A DNA stretch of 64,000 bases from Fodinibacter sp963730365 (lineage in GTDB: Bacteria > Actinomycetota > Actinomycetes > Actinomycetales > Dermatophilaceae): the NCBI GenBank assembly GCA_963730365.1, contig CAVSRM010000010.1:62001-126000 (forward strand). Direction: 5' to 3'. Positions 1 through 8,868 of this stretch are shown here, in pieces; the stretch's first letter is position 1; every line of letters starts with the position of its first letter. Position numbers and translations under genes: made by a program. A model generated the notes under the pieces. That model ran no database searches. It had not been told where the DNA came from and saw only the letters and a program-made list of their open reading frames with translations.

Positions 1-559
1 GGTGCGCTCGGGACTCCTGGAGCTGATCGAGAAGGAGATCGAGCACGAACGGGCGCGACCGGGCTCCGGTCAAATCGCCTGGAAGGTCAACTCGATCGTC
101 GACGAGCAGCTCATCGACGCCCTGTACCGCGCCTCCCAGGCCGGGGTCCGCGTGCAGCTGTGGGTTCGCGGCATCTGCGCGCTTCGCCCGGGAGTGGCCG
201 GGCTCTCCGAGACCATCGAGGTGCGCTCGATCCTGGGTCGCTTCCTCGAGCACTCGCGCATCTTCATCTTCGGCGGGAACGGGGACCCGGTCGCCTTCAT
301 CGGGAGCGCCGACATGATGCACCGCAACCTCGACCGGCGGGTCGAGGCGCTGCTGCGGATCACCGAGGAGGGCCACATCAGCGACCTCATGGCGCTCATG
401 GAGCGGGGTCGCCGCGACGAGTACTCGCACTGGCTGCTCCTGGGCGACGGACGGTGGCAGAGGCGTCACCTCGACCCCGAGGGCGCCCCACTCGCCGACC
501 TGCAGGCCACCATGGTCGAGATGCACGCCAAGCGGCGCCGCAAGGCGCGGCGGCGCTGA
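1..559 (+). CDS. ppk: Polyphosphate kinase PPK1, C-terminal part (cut by window edge)
   Basis: Only the last 185 residues are visible; the reading frame is open at the left edge, so the start lies outside. The segment matches the C-terminal phospholipase-D-like half of PPK1, which makes and degrades polyphosphate from ATP. Visible family motifs are the WVRGICALRPGV stretch and GRFLEHSR, whose His is the second conserved catalytic histidine of PPK1. The tail ends in a basic run of Lys and Arg. The next gene starts 13 bases downstream and is MutT1-like, an order also known from mycobacteria (ppk-mutT1), which supports both calls. Confidence 0.93.
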   Translation, partial: VRSGLLELIEKEIEHERARPGSGQIAWKVNSIVDEQLIDALYRASQAGVRVQLWVRGICALRPGVAGLSETIEVRSILGRFLEHSRIFIFGGNGDPVAFIGSADMMHRNLDRRVEALLRITEEGHISDLMALMERGRRDEYSHWLLLGDGRWQRRHLDPEGAPLADLQATMVEMHAKRRRKARRR

Positions 560-572
560 GCGGGACGGCTCG

Positions 573-1523
573 ATGAGGATCCCCGCTGCTGGGACGGTGC
601 CCTGGCGGCTGACCCCTGAGGGCGCCCTCGAGGTGGCCCTGGTCCACCGTCCCCGATACGACGACTGGGCCTGGGCCAAGGGCAAGCTCGACCCGGGCGA
701 GGAGTGGAGCGTGGCCGCCGCCCGCGAGACCGAGGAGGAGACCGGCCTGCGGGTGCGCCTGGGTCCTCCACTCCCCGAGGCGCGCTACACCCTCCTGGGC
801 CGCGACGGCACCCCTGACGACAAGGTGGTCCACTACTGGTCCGCGCAGGTCATCGGCGGCTCCGGCCACCTCGTCAACGAGATCGACGAGGTCGCCTGGC
901 TCGACGTCCAGGCAGCCCACGACAGGTTGAGCTACGCCCGCGACCAGGCGCAGCTGCTCGCCACCGCCCGGCTGCTCCAGGCCGGCCACCTCGACACCTG
1001 GCCCCTGGCCATCGTGCGGCACGCGCACGCGGTGCCGCGATCGCAGTGGCGCGACCCGGACGACACCCGCCGCCCCCTCGACCGGCCCGGAAGGGCTCGC
1101 GCGAAAGACATCGCACCGGTGCTCGCGGCCTACGGCATCGGCCGGCTGGTGACCTCACCGTCGGTGCGGTGCACGGCCACGGTCGCGCCGTTCGCCGAGG
1201 CGAGCGGAGTCCCTGTCGTCACGCGCGGAGGCCTGTCCGAGGAGGGCTTCGCGGGTCGTCCCGACAAGGCCCCGAAGCAGCTGCACACCCTGCTCGATCG
1301 GGCCGCCCCCGCTGCGCTCTGCACCCACGGCCCGGTCATCCCCGCGCTCCTCGACGTGCTGGAGGAGCGCCTCGACCTCGAGGCCGAGGGGGCGACGGTC
1401 GCGGTCGAGGCCCTCGCCGAGGCCCGCGAGGCCAGGCTGGCCAAGGGCGAGGTGCTGGTCGCCCACATGTGCGGGCGGGGCGAGGTGGCCCGCGTCGTCG
1501 CCCTGGAACGCCACCTGCCCTGA
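573..1523 (+). CDS. mutT1: MutT1-type Nudix hydrolase with histidine-phosphatase domain
   Basis: Two-domain protein of 316 aa. Residues about 37-60 form a complete Nudix box (GKLDPGEE ... RETEEETG), which binds Mg2+ and cleaves nucleoside diphosphate bonds. The second half begins with the phosphatase motif IVRHAHA, a variant of the RHG motif of the phosphoglycerate mutase superfamily. This fusion is the mycobacterial MutT1 layout, whose known role is clearing 8-oxo-(d)GTP and diadenosine polyphosphates; function here is by family. It follows ppk closely, probably in one transcript, and converges on pstB with only two bases between the stops. Confidence 0.9.
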   Translation: MRIPAAGTVPWRLTPEGALEVALVHRPRYDDWAWAKGKLDPGEEWSVAAARETEEETGLRVRLGPPLPEARYTLLGRDGTPDDKVVHYWSAQVIGGSGHLVNEIDEVAWLDVQAAHDRLSYARDQAQLLATARLLQAGHLDTWPLAIVRHAHAVPRSQWRDPDDTRRPLDRPGRARAKDIAPVLAAYGIGRLVTSPSVRCTATVAPFAEASGVPVVTRGGLSEEGFAGRPDKAPKQLHTLLDRAAPAALCTHGPVIPALLDVLEERLDLEAEGATVAVEALAEAREARLAKGEVLVAHMCGRGEVARVVALERHLP

Positions 1524-1525
1524 GC

Positions 1526-2305
1526 TCAGCCGAAGCGGCCAGAGATGTAGTCCTCGGTCGCCGGCATCGACGGGTTGCTGAAGATCTTCTGGGTGTCGTC
1601 CATCTCCACGAGCTCGCCCGGCATGCCGGTGGCCTTGAGGTTGAAGAAGCCGGTGCGCTCGGACACCCGGGCCGCCTGCTGCATGTTGTGGGTGACGATG
1701 ACGACGGTGTAGTCGTTCTTCAGGTCGTTGATCAGGTCCTCGATGGCGAGGGTTGAGATGGGGTCGAGCGCCGAGCACGGCTCGTCCATGAGGATCACCT
1801 CGGGCTGCACCGCGATGGCCCTGGCGATGCACAGCCGCTGCTGCTGCCCACCCGAGAGCCCCGAGCCGGGGCGGTCGAGGCGGTCCTTGACCTCGTTCCA
1901 CAGGTTCGCGCCGTGGAGCGACTGCTCCAGCAGCTCGTCGGCCGCGGACTTCGAGATCTTCGAGGAGTTGAGCGTGACCCCGGCCAGCACGTTCTCGCGG
2001 ATCGACATCGTGGGGAAGGGGTTTGGTCGCTGGAAGACCATGCCCACCTGGCGGCGCACCTCGACCGGGTCGGTGTCCTTGGCGTAGAGGTTCTTGTCGT
2101 CCATGAGCACCTCGCCGTCGACGTAGGCGCCGGGAATCACCTCGTGCATCCGGTTGAGGGTGCGCAGCATGGTGGACTTCCCGCAGCCGGAGGGGCCGAT
2201 GAACGCGGTGACGGAGCGAGGCTCGATGGTCATCGACACGTCCTTGACGGCATGGAAGGCGCCGTAGTAGATGTCGAGGTTCTTGACGTCGATACGCTTG
2301 GACAT
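1526..2305 (-). CDS. pstB: Phosphate ABC transporter ATP-binding protein PstB
   Basis: ATPase subunit (259 aa) of the high-affinity phosphate importer. The Walker A motif GPSGCGKST lies near residue 40, the signature LSGGQQQR and the Walker B VILMDEP follow in the expected order, and the switch His is in VIVTHNM. Length is typical. It is the last gene of the leftward pst operon, 20 bases after pstA, and would power uptake through PstC and PstA. Confidence 0.97.
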   Translation of the reverse strand: MSKRIDVKNLDIYYGAFHAVKDVSMTIEPRSVTAFIGPSGCGKSTMLRTLNRMHEVIPGAYVDGEVLMDDKNLYAKDTDPVEVRRQVGMVFQRPNPFPTMSIRENVLAGVTLNSSKISKSAADELLEQSLHGANLWNEVKDRLDRPGSGLSGGQQQRLCIARAIAVQPEVILMDEPCSALDPISTLAIEDLINDLKNDYTVVIVTHNMQQAARVSERTGFFNLKATGMPGELVEMDDTQKIFSNPSMPATEDYISGRFG

Positions 2306-2325
2306 GGTGTGTCTGGGTCTCCTGG

Positions 2326-3459
2326 TCAGTGACCGGTCTTGGGGGCGAAGAGCTTGGCGATGAGGCGAGCCGTGAGGTTGAGCACGACGACGAGCAGCAC
2401 GAGCAGCAGCGCGGCCGCCCAGGCCCGATCCAGGCTCGGCTCCCGGAACCCGGGGCTCAGCGGCTTGGTGAACATGTAGTACGTGTAGACCGCGAGCGTG
2501 TTCATCGGGCCTTCGGCCGGGTTGAGGTTCAGGCCGCGTGCGTAGCCCACCGCCACGAGGAGCGGGGCGGTCTCACCGATGACCCGGGCGATCGCGAGTG
2601 TCACACCCGACGCCAGGCCGGAGACCGCGGTGGGCAGCACCACCTTGGCGATCATCCGCCACTTGGGAACGCCCAGGGCCAACGCGGCCTCGCGCAGCTC
2701 GTTGGGCACGATGCGGAGCATCTCCTCGCTGTTGCGCACGACCGTCGAGATCATCAGCACCGACAGCGCGATGGCGCCGGCCATGCCGTTCTTGGTGCCG
2801 ATGCCGAAGAGCACGCTCCACAGGGCGAAGGCGAAGAGACCGGCCACGATCGAGGGGATGCCGGTCATCACGTCGACGAGGAATCTGATCAGGTGCGACA
2901 TCCGTCCCTTGGGCTGGTACTCGACGAGGTAGATGGCCGTGAAGACGCCGATCGGCACCGAGATGAGGGTGGCGATGCCGGTGATGAGCAGGGTGCCGAG
3001 CAGCGCGTGGTACGCCCCGCCGATGAGTGGGGCGCCGTCGCGCTGGGTGGCTTGGTCCTCCAGCCCGGTGACGCCGTTCATGGTCTGGGTGAGGAAGTCG
3101 ATGCTGAATGCCGTGGCCGCACCTCGACTGACGACCGTCCACAACAGGGACAGCAGGGGGATGAGGGCGACCACGAAGGCCCCCAGGACCAGCCCTCGGG
3201 CCACCTGGTCCACGGCCACGCGCCGTCCGGCGATCGACCGGTAGACGACGTAGACGGACAGGAGGTAGCCGAGGTAGGCGACGATCATGGCAACCGCGAT
3301 GTTCACGCCCAGCACGACGAGGGCGGCACCGGCCACGCCGGCGACGCCGAGCACCACCAGGCTCTGCCGGCTGGTACTCGGCCGCACGATGTCGAGCTCG
3401 ACACCCGGCATCTCCGAGAGTTTGCGCCGCCTTGCCTTGGGTCCGGTCATGGTGCTCAT
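2326..3459 (-). CDS. pstA: Phosphate ABC transporter permease PstA
   Basis: Inner-membrane permease, 377 aa from the ATG that overlaps the pstC stop by one base (TGATG), which argues for translational coupling. The EAA loop that contacts PstB is visible as EAALALGVPKWRM. The protein is longer than the roughly 280-300 aa of enterobacterial PstA because of an N-terminal extension with an additional hydrophobic pair (around residues 25-75), a form common in actinobacteria. An upstream in-frame ATG would extend into pstC and was not used. Confidence 0.95.
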   Translation of the reverse strand: MSTMTGPKARRRKLSEMPGVELDIVRPSTSRQSLVVLGVAGVAGAALVVLGVNIAVAMIVAYLGYLLSVYVVYRSIAGRRVAVDQVARGLVLGAFVVALIPLLSLLWTVVSRGAATAFSIDFLTQTMNGVTGLEDQATQRDGAPLIGGAYHALLGTLLITGIATLISVPIGVFTAIYLVEYQPKGRMSHLIRFLVDVMTGIPSIVAGLFAFALWSVLFGIGTKNGMAGAIALSVLMISTVVRNSEEMLRIVPNELREAALALGVPKWRMIAKVVLPTAVSGLASGVTLAIARVIGETAPLLVAVGYARGLNLNPAEGPMNTLAVYTYYMFTKPLSPGFREPSLDRAWAAALLLVLLVVVLNLTARLIAKLFAPKTGH

Positions 3460-4409
3460 CAGTTCGCTCCCGAGAACTCGGAGCGGCGGCTGACGATCCA
3501 TCGGGCGGTGAGGTTGACCCCGAGGGTGATCCCGAACAGCACCAGCCCGGCGGCGATGAGCTCGGAGAGCCGCAGGCCCGCGGCCTCGGGGAAGTTCAGG
3601 GCGATCTCTGCCGGCACCGTCTGGTTGCCGGTGTTGATGAGGTTCCAGGTGGGTCCGCCGGGCGAGAGGATGATCGCCACGGCCATGGTCTCGCCGAGCG
3701 CCCTGCCCAGGCCGAGCATGGTGCCACCGATCACTCCCGGCCTCCCGAACGGGAGCACGGCGGTGCGGATCATCTCCCACTTGGTGGCGCCGAGCGCCAG
3801 GGCTGCCTCCTCATGCAGTCGCGGGGTCTGGAGGAAGACCTCGCGTGAGACCGAGGTGATGATCGGAAGGATCATCACCGCGAGCACGAGGGACGCCGTG
3901 AGCAGGGTGCGACCGGTGCGCGAGGCGGACTCGAAGAACGGCAGGAAGCCCAGGTGCTCCTCGAGCCAGACGAACAGCGGCACGAGCCTGGGTGCGAACA
4001 CCTGGAAGCCCCACATGCCGAAGACCACACTGGGGACTGCTGCGAGCAGGTCGATGACGAAGCCGACGCCGTTGGCCAGCCGCTTGGGTGCGTAGTGCGA
4101 GACGTAGAGCGCGATACCCACCGCAACGGGTGTCGCGATGGTCATCGCGATGATCGAGGCGAGCAGCGTTCCGAAGACCAGCGGCCAGACGTAGGACGCG
4201 AAGCCCTCCCCGCCGGTCAGGTCGGCAGGGTCGGCCCCGACCACCGGTGCCGCTTCGACCAGCAGGAAGAGGGCGACCCCCGCCAGGATCAGCAGGATGC
4301 TGAAGGCCGAGGCCGCCGAGAGTCCACCGAAGACGGTGTCCCCGAGTCGGCGCTTCGGCTTGGCCTTGGCGGTGTCCTTCGACTGCGGGGGCGCGGTGGG
4401 GGCGCTCAT
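3459..4409 (-). CDS. pstC: Phosphate ABC transporter permease PstC
   Basis: Partner permease of PstA, 316 aa, with about six membrane segments and the EAA loop EEAALALGATKWEM. A clear GAGGAG ribosome binding site lies four bases before the ATG. It is separated from pstS by about 146 bases holding a strong hairpin, while its downstream end overlaps pstA. The order pstS-pstC-pstA-pstB is the standard one. Confidence 0.95.
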   Translation of the reverse strand: MSAPTAPPQSKDTAKAKPKRRLGDTVFGGLSAASAFSILLILAGVALFLLVEAAPVVGADPADLTGGEGFASYVWPLVFGTLLASIIAMTIATPVAVGIALYVSHYAPKRLANGVGFVIDLLAAVPSVVFGMWGFQVFAPRLVPLFVWLEEHLGFLPFFESASRTGRTLLTASLVLAVMILPIITSVSREVFLQTPRLHEEAALALGATKWEMIRTAVLPFGRPGVIGGTMLGLGRALGETMAVAIILSPGGPTWNLINTGNQTVPAEIALNFPEAAGLRLSELIAAGLVLFGITLGVNLTARWIVSRRSEFSGAN

Positions 4410-4484
4410 GCGGCTCCTCGATGGTCCGGGTGCGGTCCATGATGCTGGTCAGTGCCGGAACAGGGCCGACGAGCCCGTCCCGGC

Positions 4485-4525
4485 GGCGCGGCGGTCGCCC
4501 GGCTGAACCGGGTGACCGCCGCGCC
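4485..4525 (-). terminator. Intercistronic hairpin between pstS and pstC
   Basis: A 12-bp arm (GGCGCGGCGGTC) and a 5-bp arm (CCCGG), with their complements, form an 18-bp stem including one G-U pair, closed by a five-base loop (CTGAA). No T-tract follows. It lies just after pstS in the direction of transcription. I infer an attenuator or an mRNA-stabilising 3' end giving more pstS than pstCAB message, as is usual for binding-protein genes. Confidence 0.6.
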
Positions 4526-4555
4526 ACGGTGCATGATGATATTCGTTGAGTCAGC

Positions 4556-5665
4556 TCAGTTTCCCGCTTGGACCAGGTCCAGTGAGGCCTCGGCCTTGGT
4601 GCGGAGGTCGGCGGAGATCGGCGCGGACCCAGCCGCCTCCGCGGCAGCAGTCTGGCCCTCCTCGGAGACGACGTAGCCCACGAAATCCTTGACGAGGTCG
4701 GCCGTCTCCTGGTCGGCGTAGTTGTGGCACACGATGTGGTAGCTCACGAGGACGATCGGGTAGGCACCGGACTCCGTGGTGTCACGGGCGAGGTCCAGCG
4801 CGAGGTCACCGTTGACATCGCTGGCCGAGGGCTCGGAGGCGTCGACCACCTTGGCCGCGGCCTCCGGTGAGAAGGCGACGAACTCCTCGCCGACGCCGAT
4901 CTTGGCGGAGTCGAGGGTGCCCACGGCGGAGGCGTCGGCATAGCCGATCGCGCCGTTGGTGCTTCCGACGACGTCGATGACACCGGTGGTCTGCGCAGCG
5001 GCCTCGCCGCCGGAGACCGGCCACGCCTTGTCGGCCTCGTAGGTCCACGCGTCGGGTGCTGCCGCGGAGAGGTATTCCATGAAGTTCTCCGTGGTGCCCG
5101 ACTCGTCCGAGCGGTTCACGGCGGTGATCTTCAGGTCCGGGAGCGTGGCGCCCGGGTTGTCCGCAGCGATCGCCGGGTCGTTCCAGTTGGTGATCTTCAG
5201 GTCGAAGATCTGGGCCAGGGTTGCGGGCTTGAGGTTCAGCTCGTCGACGCCCTCGACGTTGTAGGGGATCGCGACGGGGGAGATGTAGACGGGGATGTTC
5301 ATCGCGCCGTCAGGGCCACAGACCTCCGTGACCTGGGCGCGCTCCTCCTCGTTGAGCGCCGCGTCCGAGCCCGCGAAGTCCACGGCACCGGCCAGCAGGT
5401 TCTCGCGACCTGCACCAGAGCCGACGGAGTCGTACTGAACGGTGACGTCGGGCTGGACGCCCTGGTAGCCGGCGATCCACGCAGTCATCGCGGACTCCTG
5501 CGCGCTTGAGCCCGAGCCCTTCAGGGTGCCCGAGAGCGACTCGCCGGACCCGGCGTCGGACGAGGCGGTGGTCTCGGTGCCGGTGGGGTTGTCGTTGCCA
5601 CAGGCAACAAGGGCCAGGGACGCGACGGCGATTGACGCGGTCAGCCCAATGCGGTGGAGCTTCAC
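4556..5665 (-). CDS. pstS: Phosphate-binding lipoprotein PstS
   Basis: Periplasmic-type phosphate receptor of 369 aa. I chose the GTG start because it gives a proper lipoprotein signal: KLHR, a hydrophobic run, then the lipobox SLALVAC with the lipidated Cys near residue 21; an AGAAAGG ribosome site lies eight bases upstream. The 23-residue longer ORF would spoil the signal peptide. Residues after the Cys are a Thr/Ser/Gly-rich linker. The phosphate-binding region GSGSSAQESAM is visible. It is first in the pst operon and is preceded by a PHO-box-like repeat. Confidence 0.95.
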   Translation of the reverse strand: MKLHRIGLTASIAVASLALVACGNDNPTGTETTASSDAGSGESLSGTLKGSGSSAQESAMTAWIAGYQGVQPDVTVQYDSVGSGAGRENLLAGAVDFAGSDAALNEEERAQVTEVCGPDGAMNIPVYISPVAIPYNVEGVDELNLKPATLAQIFDLKITNWNDPAIAADNPGATLPDLKITAVNRSDESGTTENFMEYLSAAAPDAWTYEADKAWPVSGGEAAAQTTGVIDVVGSTNGAIGYADASAVGTLDSAKIGVGEEFVAFSPEAAAKVVDASEPSASDVNGDLALDLARDTTESGAYPIVLVSYHIVCHNYADQETADLVKDFVGYVVSEEGQTAAAEAAGSAPISADLRTKAEASLDLVQAGN

Positions 5666-5739
5666 GAAAGGTGCCTTTCTGGTCTTTGGGCGCGGCCGAG
5701 CAGGCCACGATGGGGCCAGCGACGATGCCGACACCGCAG

Positions 5740-5805
5740 AACCTAGGGACGGCAGATGACCTGATCAGTGGTCGACGGTGAACGAACGGTGTCGGCCCCG
5801 TGAAC
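5740..5805 (-). promoter_or_regulatory. PHO-box-like triple 11-bp repeat and -10 element for pstS
   Basis: Read on the minus strand, three adjacent 11-mers run from 5805 to 5773: GTTCACGGGGC, CGACACCGTTC and GTTCACCGTCG. The outer two share GTTCAC, 22 bp apart, which is the spacing of PhoP/RegX3-type PHO boxes in actinobacteria. A -10-like TAGGTT lies at 5745-5740. Position upstream of pstS supports control by the phosphate two-component system; the regulator itself is not in the window. Confidence 0.55.
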
Positions 5806-5848
5806 AACGACGCCGCGACCGGGGCCGACTTGGCCCGTCAGTCGCGAC

Positions 5849-6847
5849 TCAGAGGACTGTCAGGGCGAGGGTCTCGTACGCCGCCGCTGCCGCGACTCCC
5901 GCGCCGGGGAACGTGAGCAACCACGCGACGAGGATGGAGCGGACGACCCCCATGCGCACCGCCTTGGGCGAGCGCGTCGCCCCCGCACCCGTGATCGCCG
6001 ACGTGATGGCGTGGGTCGTCGAGATCGGCACGCCGGTGGCGGTCGCGGTGTAGAGCACCGCGGCCGCCGTGGTCTCGGCGGCGTAGCCCTGCGGCGAGGA
6101 CAGGTCGATGATGCGCCGGCCGAGGGTGCGCATGATCCGCCACCCGCCGGCATACGTGCCGAGGGCGAGGACCACGGTCGACATGGTGATGACCCACCAC
6201 GGGATGGAGTCGTCCCCGGCGGCGCGATGGCCGCTGGCGACGAGGGTGAGGGCGACGACGCCGGCGGTCTTGGATGCGTCCTGCATCCCGTGCCCGAAGG
6301 CCATCGCGGCCGCCGACACGGTCTGTGCGTAGTGGAAGCCCCGCACCGTCCGGCCCGGCGAGGCACGCCGAAAGGCCCACAGGATGCCGGTCATCATGGC
6401 GAAGCCGCCCACCAGGCCGATGAGCGGTGAGAGGAGCATCGGCACGAAGACCTTGTCGACGACGCTGTCCCACTTGACCGTGGCCCCGGCAGCCAGGGCC
6501 GCACCACCCAGCCCTCCGATGAGGGCGTGGGTGGAGGACGACGGGAGGCCGCGCCACCAGGTGAGGAGGTTCCAGCCGATCGCGCCGAGCAGGGCCCCGG
6601 CACAGACCGCCACGCCGCGGCTGCCCATCGGGACGTCGATGATGTCGCTCCCGATGGTCTGGGCCACCCGCACCCCCAGGAACCCGCCGAACAGGTTCAT
6701 CACGGCGGCGAGCCCCAGCGCGATGCGCGGTGTCAGCGCACGGGTGGAGACCGATGTCGCCACGGCGTTGGAGGCGTCATGGAAGCCGTTGGTGTAGGTG
6801 AAGACCATCGCGAGCGCGACGACGAGCACCACAGGCACCCACTCCAC
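5849..6847 (-). CDS. pit: Low-affinity inorganic phosphate transporter, PiT family
   Basis: Membrane protein of 332 aa with about ten hydrophobic segments. The PiT repeat signature appears twice: NGFHDASNAVA near the N-terminus and the second-half equivalent GHGMQDASKTAG, with the conserved STTHA motif near the C-terminus. It should import phosphate (often as a metal-phosphate complex) driven by the proton gradient. It starts with GTG six bases after the DUF47 gene, the usual Pit partner, so the two form an operon. It lies next to the high-affinity pst system. Confidence 0.93.
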   Translation of the reverse strand: MEWVPVVLVVALAMVFTYTNGFHDASNAVATSVSTRALTPRIALGLAAVMNLFGGFLGVRVAQTIGSDIIDVPMGSRGVAVCAGALLGAIGWNLLTWWRGLPSSSTHALIGGLGGAALAAGATVKWDSVVDKVFVPMLLSPLIGLVGGFAMMTGILWAFRRASPGRTVRGFHYAQTVSAAAMAFGHGMQDASKTAGVVALTLVASGHRAAGDDSIPWWVITMSTVVLALGTYAGGWRIMRTLGRRIIDLSSPQGYAAETTAAAVLYTATATGVPISTTHAITSAITGAGATRSPKAVRMGVVRSILVAWLLTFPGAGVAAAAAYETLALTVL

Positions 6848-6853
6848 GGCAGG

Positions 6854-7477
6854 TCAGGACTCTCGGACGGCGATCGCCTCGACCTTGAGCGCCACCTGCT
6901 CGAAGCCGTTCGCCGCAGCCTCCAGCGCGTCGATGATGTCCTTGTGCTTCATCACGACGATGGGGTCGATCCCGGGTGTGTTGAACAGCTCGGCCAGCAT
7001 CCGGCGGTACTGCTTGTTGGCGCGGTGCTCGAGCCGGGTGATCTCGACCCAGTAGCCCTCGAGGTTCTTCATCGAGCGCAGGCGCGGCATCGCCTCGGCC
7101 GTGACGTCGGCCATCCGCGAGATGACCTCCACCTGCTTGGCGACGCGGGGCAGCACCTCGTCGACGCGGTAGAGGACGATCAGGTCGACAGCCGCCTCGA
7201 TGAGGTCGACGCACCCGTCGATGGCCACGGCGAGCCCGTGCATGTCGGCGCGGTCGAAGGGGGTGACGAACGACCCGGCGGCCTTGCGGATGAGGTCGCG
7301 CGTCGCGTCGTCGGCGGCCGCCTCGATCTCGTGCATCCGCTTGAGGATCGCCTCGCGCTCCTCGGCGTCGGCCCCGAGCAGCGCTGTCAGCTCGTCCGCG
7401 CCGGCGACCAGCTGGCGCGCGGAGGACGCGAACAGCTCGTAGAAGCTGTGGTCCTGGGGGGTGAGGCGAAAGCCCAC
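6854..7477 (-). CDS. DUF47/PhoU-like Pit accessory protein
   Basis: 207 aa, predominantly helical, with a PhoU-like distribution of acidic and hydrophobic residues. The segment RKAAGSFVTPFDRADMHGLA is a hallmark of the DUF47 family (TIGR00153-like). These proteins are encoded directly beside pit genes and are thought to modulate phosphate uptake; that role is by analogy. The start is GTG, and pit follows six bases later. Confidence 0.9.
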   Translation of the reverse strand: MGFRLTPQDHSFYELFASSARQLVAGADELTALLGADAEEREAILKRMHEIEAAADDATRDLIRKAAGSFVTPFDRADMHGLAVAIDGCVDLIEAAVDLIVLYRVDEVLPRVAKQVEVISRMADVTAEAMPRLRSMKNLEGYWVEITRLEHRANKQYRRMLAELFNTPGIDPIVVMKHKDIIDALEAAANGFEQVALKVEAIAVRES

Positions 7478-7570
7478 GTGTGGTCTCCGGAAGAGTGGCC
7501 TGACAGTGGTTACAGGCTAGGGGCAACCCGGTCGGCACACGTACTCGGTGCCCCATGGCCCCCGCCGGAG

Positions 7571-7738
7571 TCAGGACGCTTCGGCTCCCCGGCTCCCATC
7601 GCGGTCGACGCCGAGGATCTCGTCGATCTGGTCGTCTGGCAGCCGGCCCTCGCTCTGCCCGGCGGCCAGGACGAGACTGCCGACGAGCTCGATCTCGCGC
7701 TCGAGGTCCTCGTCCCGCAGCTCATGGCCCGTGGTCAT
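7571..7738 (-). CDS. Small conserved hypothetical protein
   Basis: A 55-residue acidic protein if translation begins at the internal ATG (residue 33 of the longer open frame). It contains ELRDEDLEREIELVG and DDQIDEILGVD, a pattern I associate with small actinobacterial proteins of unknown function. The longer frame upstream looks non-coding. No strong ribosome binding site is visible. Confidence 0.55.
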   Translation of the reverse strand: MTTGHELRDEDLEREIELVGSLVLAAGQSEGRLPDDQIDEILGVDRDGSRGAEAS

Positions 7739-7830
7739 GCCCCAACGGTACGACCACTGACCCGGTGTCGGCCCGTTTTCCACAGGTGGTCCGGAGGGCT
7801 GGGTCCGATGAGCACCAAGAAGGTTCGACA

Positions 7831-7891
7831 CCACGCACGGAGCGTGGGTGAAGATCTGACGTAGAGGGGTGCATCTGACGTAGATGGGTGC
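7831..7891. repeat. Short hairpin followed by a tandem 19-bp repeat
   Basis: CCACGC and GCGTGG flank five bases at 7831-7847. Directly after, two 19-mers beginning ATCTGACGTAGA sit back to back (7854-7872 and 7873-7891) and differ at one position. The stretch lies in a gene-free interval of about 280 bases between two leftward genes. Confidence 0.6.
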
Positions 7892-8019
7892 CGGGCCGGG
7901 AGCGCCTCACGGCGCGTGGCCGCTCGTAGCGGCTGATGTTGGGACCCGGGGCTGCCGCGGCCCGGCACCCACAGAAGACCCTAACGCGTCTCGGTCCCGG
8001 ATGTGTTCCCGAGGTCACC

Positions 8020-8664
8020 TCAGTCGAGATCTCCGCTGCGCCACAGGCTGGCACAGGCCCGGAGGTCCTCCCCCGTCGTGAGCATCGCGGACGCGGTACG
8101 GGTCAGACCGCTGGCACCCTCGGGGTCGGCCACGTCGGTGTCGTGCGCGAGCTCGGCCCGCCCCGCGGCGATCACGGTGCAGAAGGCCGAGGCCCGCTCC
8201 AGGGCGACCGCGAGGTCGCCGTCGAAGACTCCCGCGAGAATCTGGTCGGCCACCCGCTGGAGCTCCTCGGGCCGGGGCGGCTCGGCGATGCCGGCCACCA
8301 CATGGGCGACGTCGGTGAAGCGGATGCCCGCGGCATACTCCCTGCTCGCCTGCACAGGAGCGCGGCGCACCCACTCGCGCAGCGCGTAGAGCCGCCAGAG
8401 CGCGCCGGGAAGGGACCGCGCCGGCCTGGCCGACCACAGGTCGGCGACCGTCGACAGCCCGAGGTCGTCGACGATATGGACCAGTCTGACCGTGACGTCG
8501 GGGTCGTGGGCGGCTCGTCCGGTTCCGACGATGATCGCTGCGGTCTGGTGAGCCACCTCGGTGACCTCGGCCGGCCCCGGGCGGCTCCCGCCGTGGGCCT
8601 CGATCCAGTCCGAGCTCGCGAGCACGGGGCGTCGTGGCAGGGCCCGCCCGCTGTCGCTGCTCAT
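8020..8664 (-). CDS. Conserved actinobacterial protein of unknown function
   Basis: 214 aa from the ATG beginning MSSDSGRALP; the much longer open frame upstream overlaps the divergent yihY-like gene and is rejected. The protein is helical and soluble. Segments such as LPGALWRLYALREWVRR and VFDGDLAVALERA are strongly codon-biased and look conserved, and I recall similar proteins in other actinobacteria, but I know of no assigned function. Confidence 0.75.
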   Translation of the reverse strand: MSSDSGRALPRRPVLASSDWIEAHGGSRPGPAEVTEVAHQTAAIIVGTGRAAHDPDVTVRLVHIVDDLGLSTVADLWSARPARSLPGALWRLYALREWVRRAPVQASREYAAGIRFTDVAHVVAGIAEPPRPEELQRVADQILAGVFDGDLAVALERASAFCTVIAAGRAELAHDTDVADPEGASGLTRTASAMLTTGEDLRACASLWRSGDLD

Positions 8665-8868
8665 CGAGACAGTGTCCCACCCGACCCGCGGCCGGTCGCC
8701 GGTGACCGCCCGGGAATCGCCGCGACCACGCAGATACTGTGCTTCGCCAGCCCGGATGCCGCCCGGCCGGGTTAGGTTTGGCGGGTCGCGTTCGGCGCCC
8801 GGTCGGCGCGTGACGGGTTGGGGCGGGCGGAAGGCACTGATGCGACACAGGCTTCGGGAGGAGACGCC

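Noticed and set aside
7776..7784. Isolated TTTTCCACA DnaA-box match
   Set aside because: A single box inside an intergenic region is expected by chance and has no companions.
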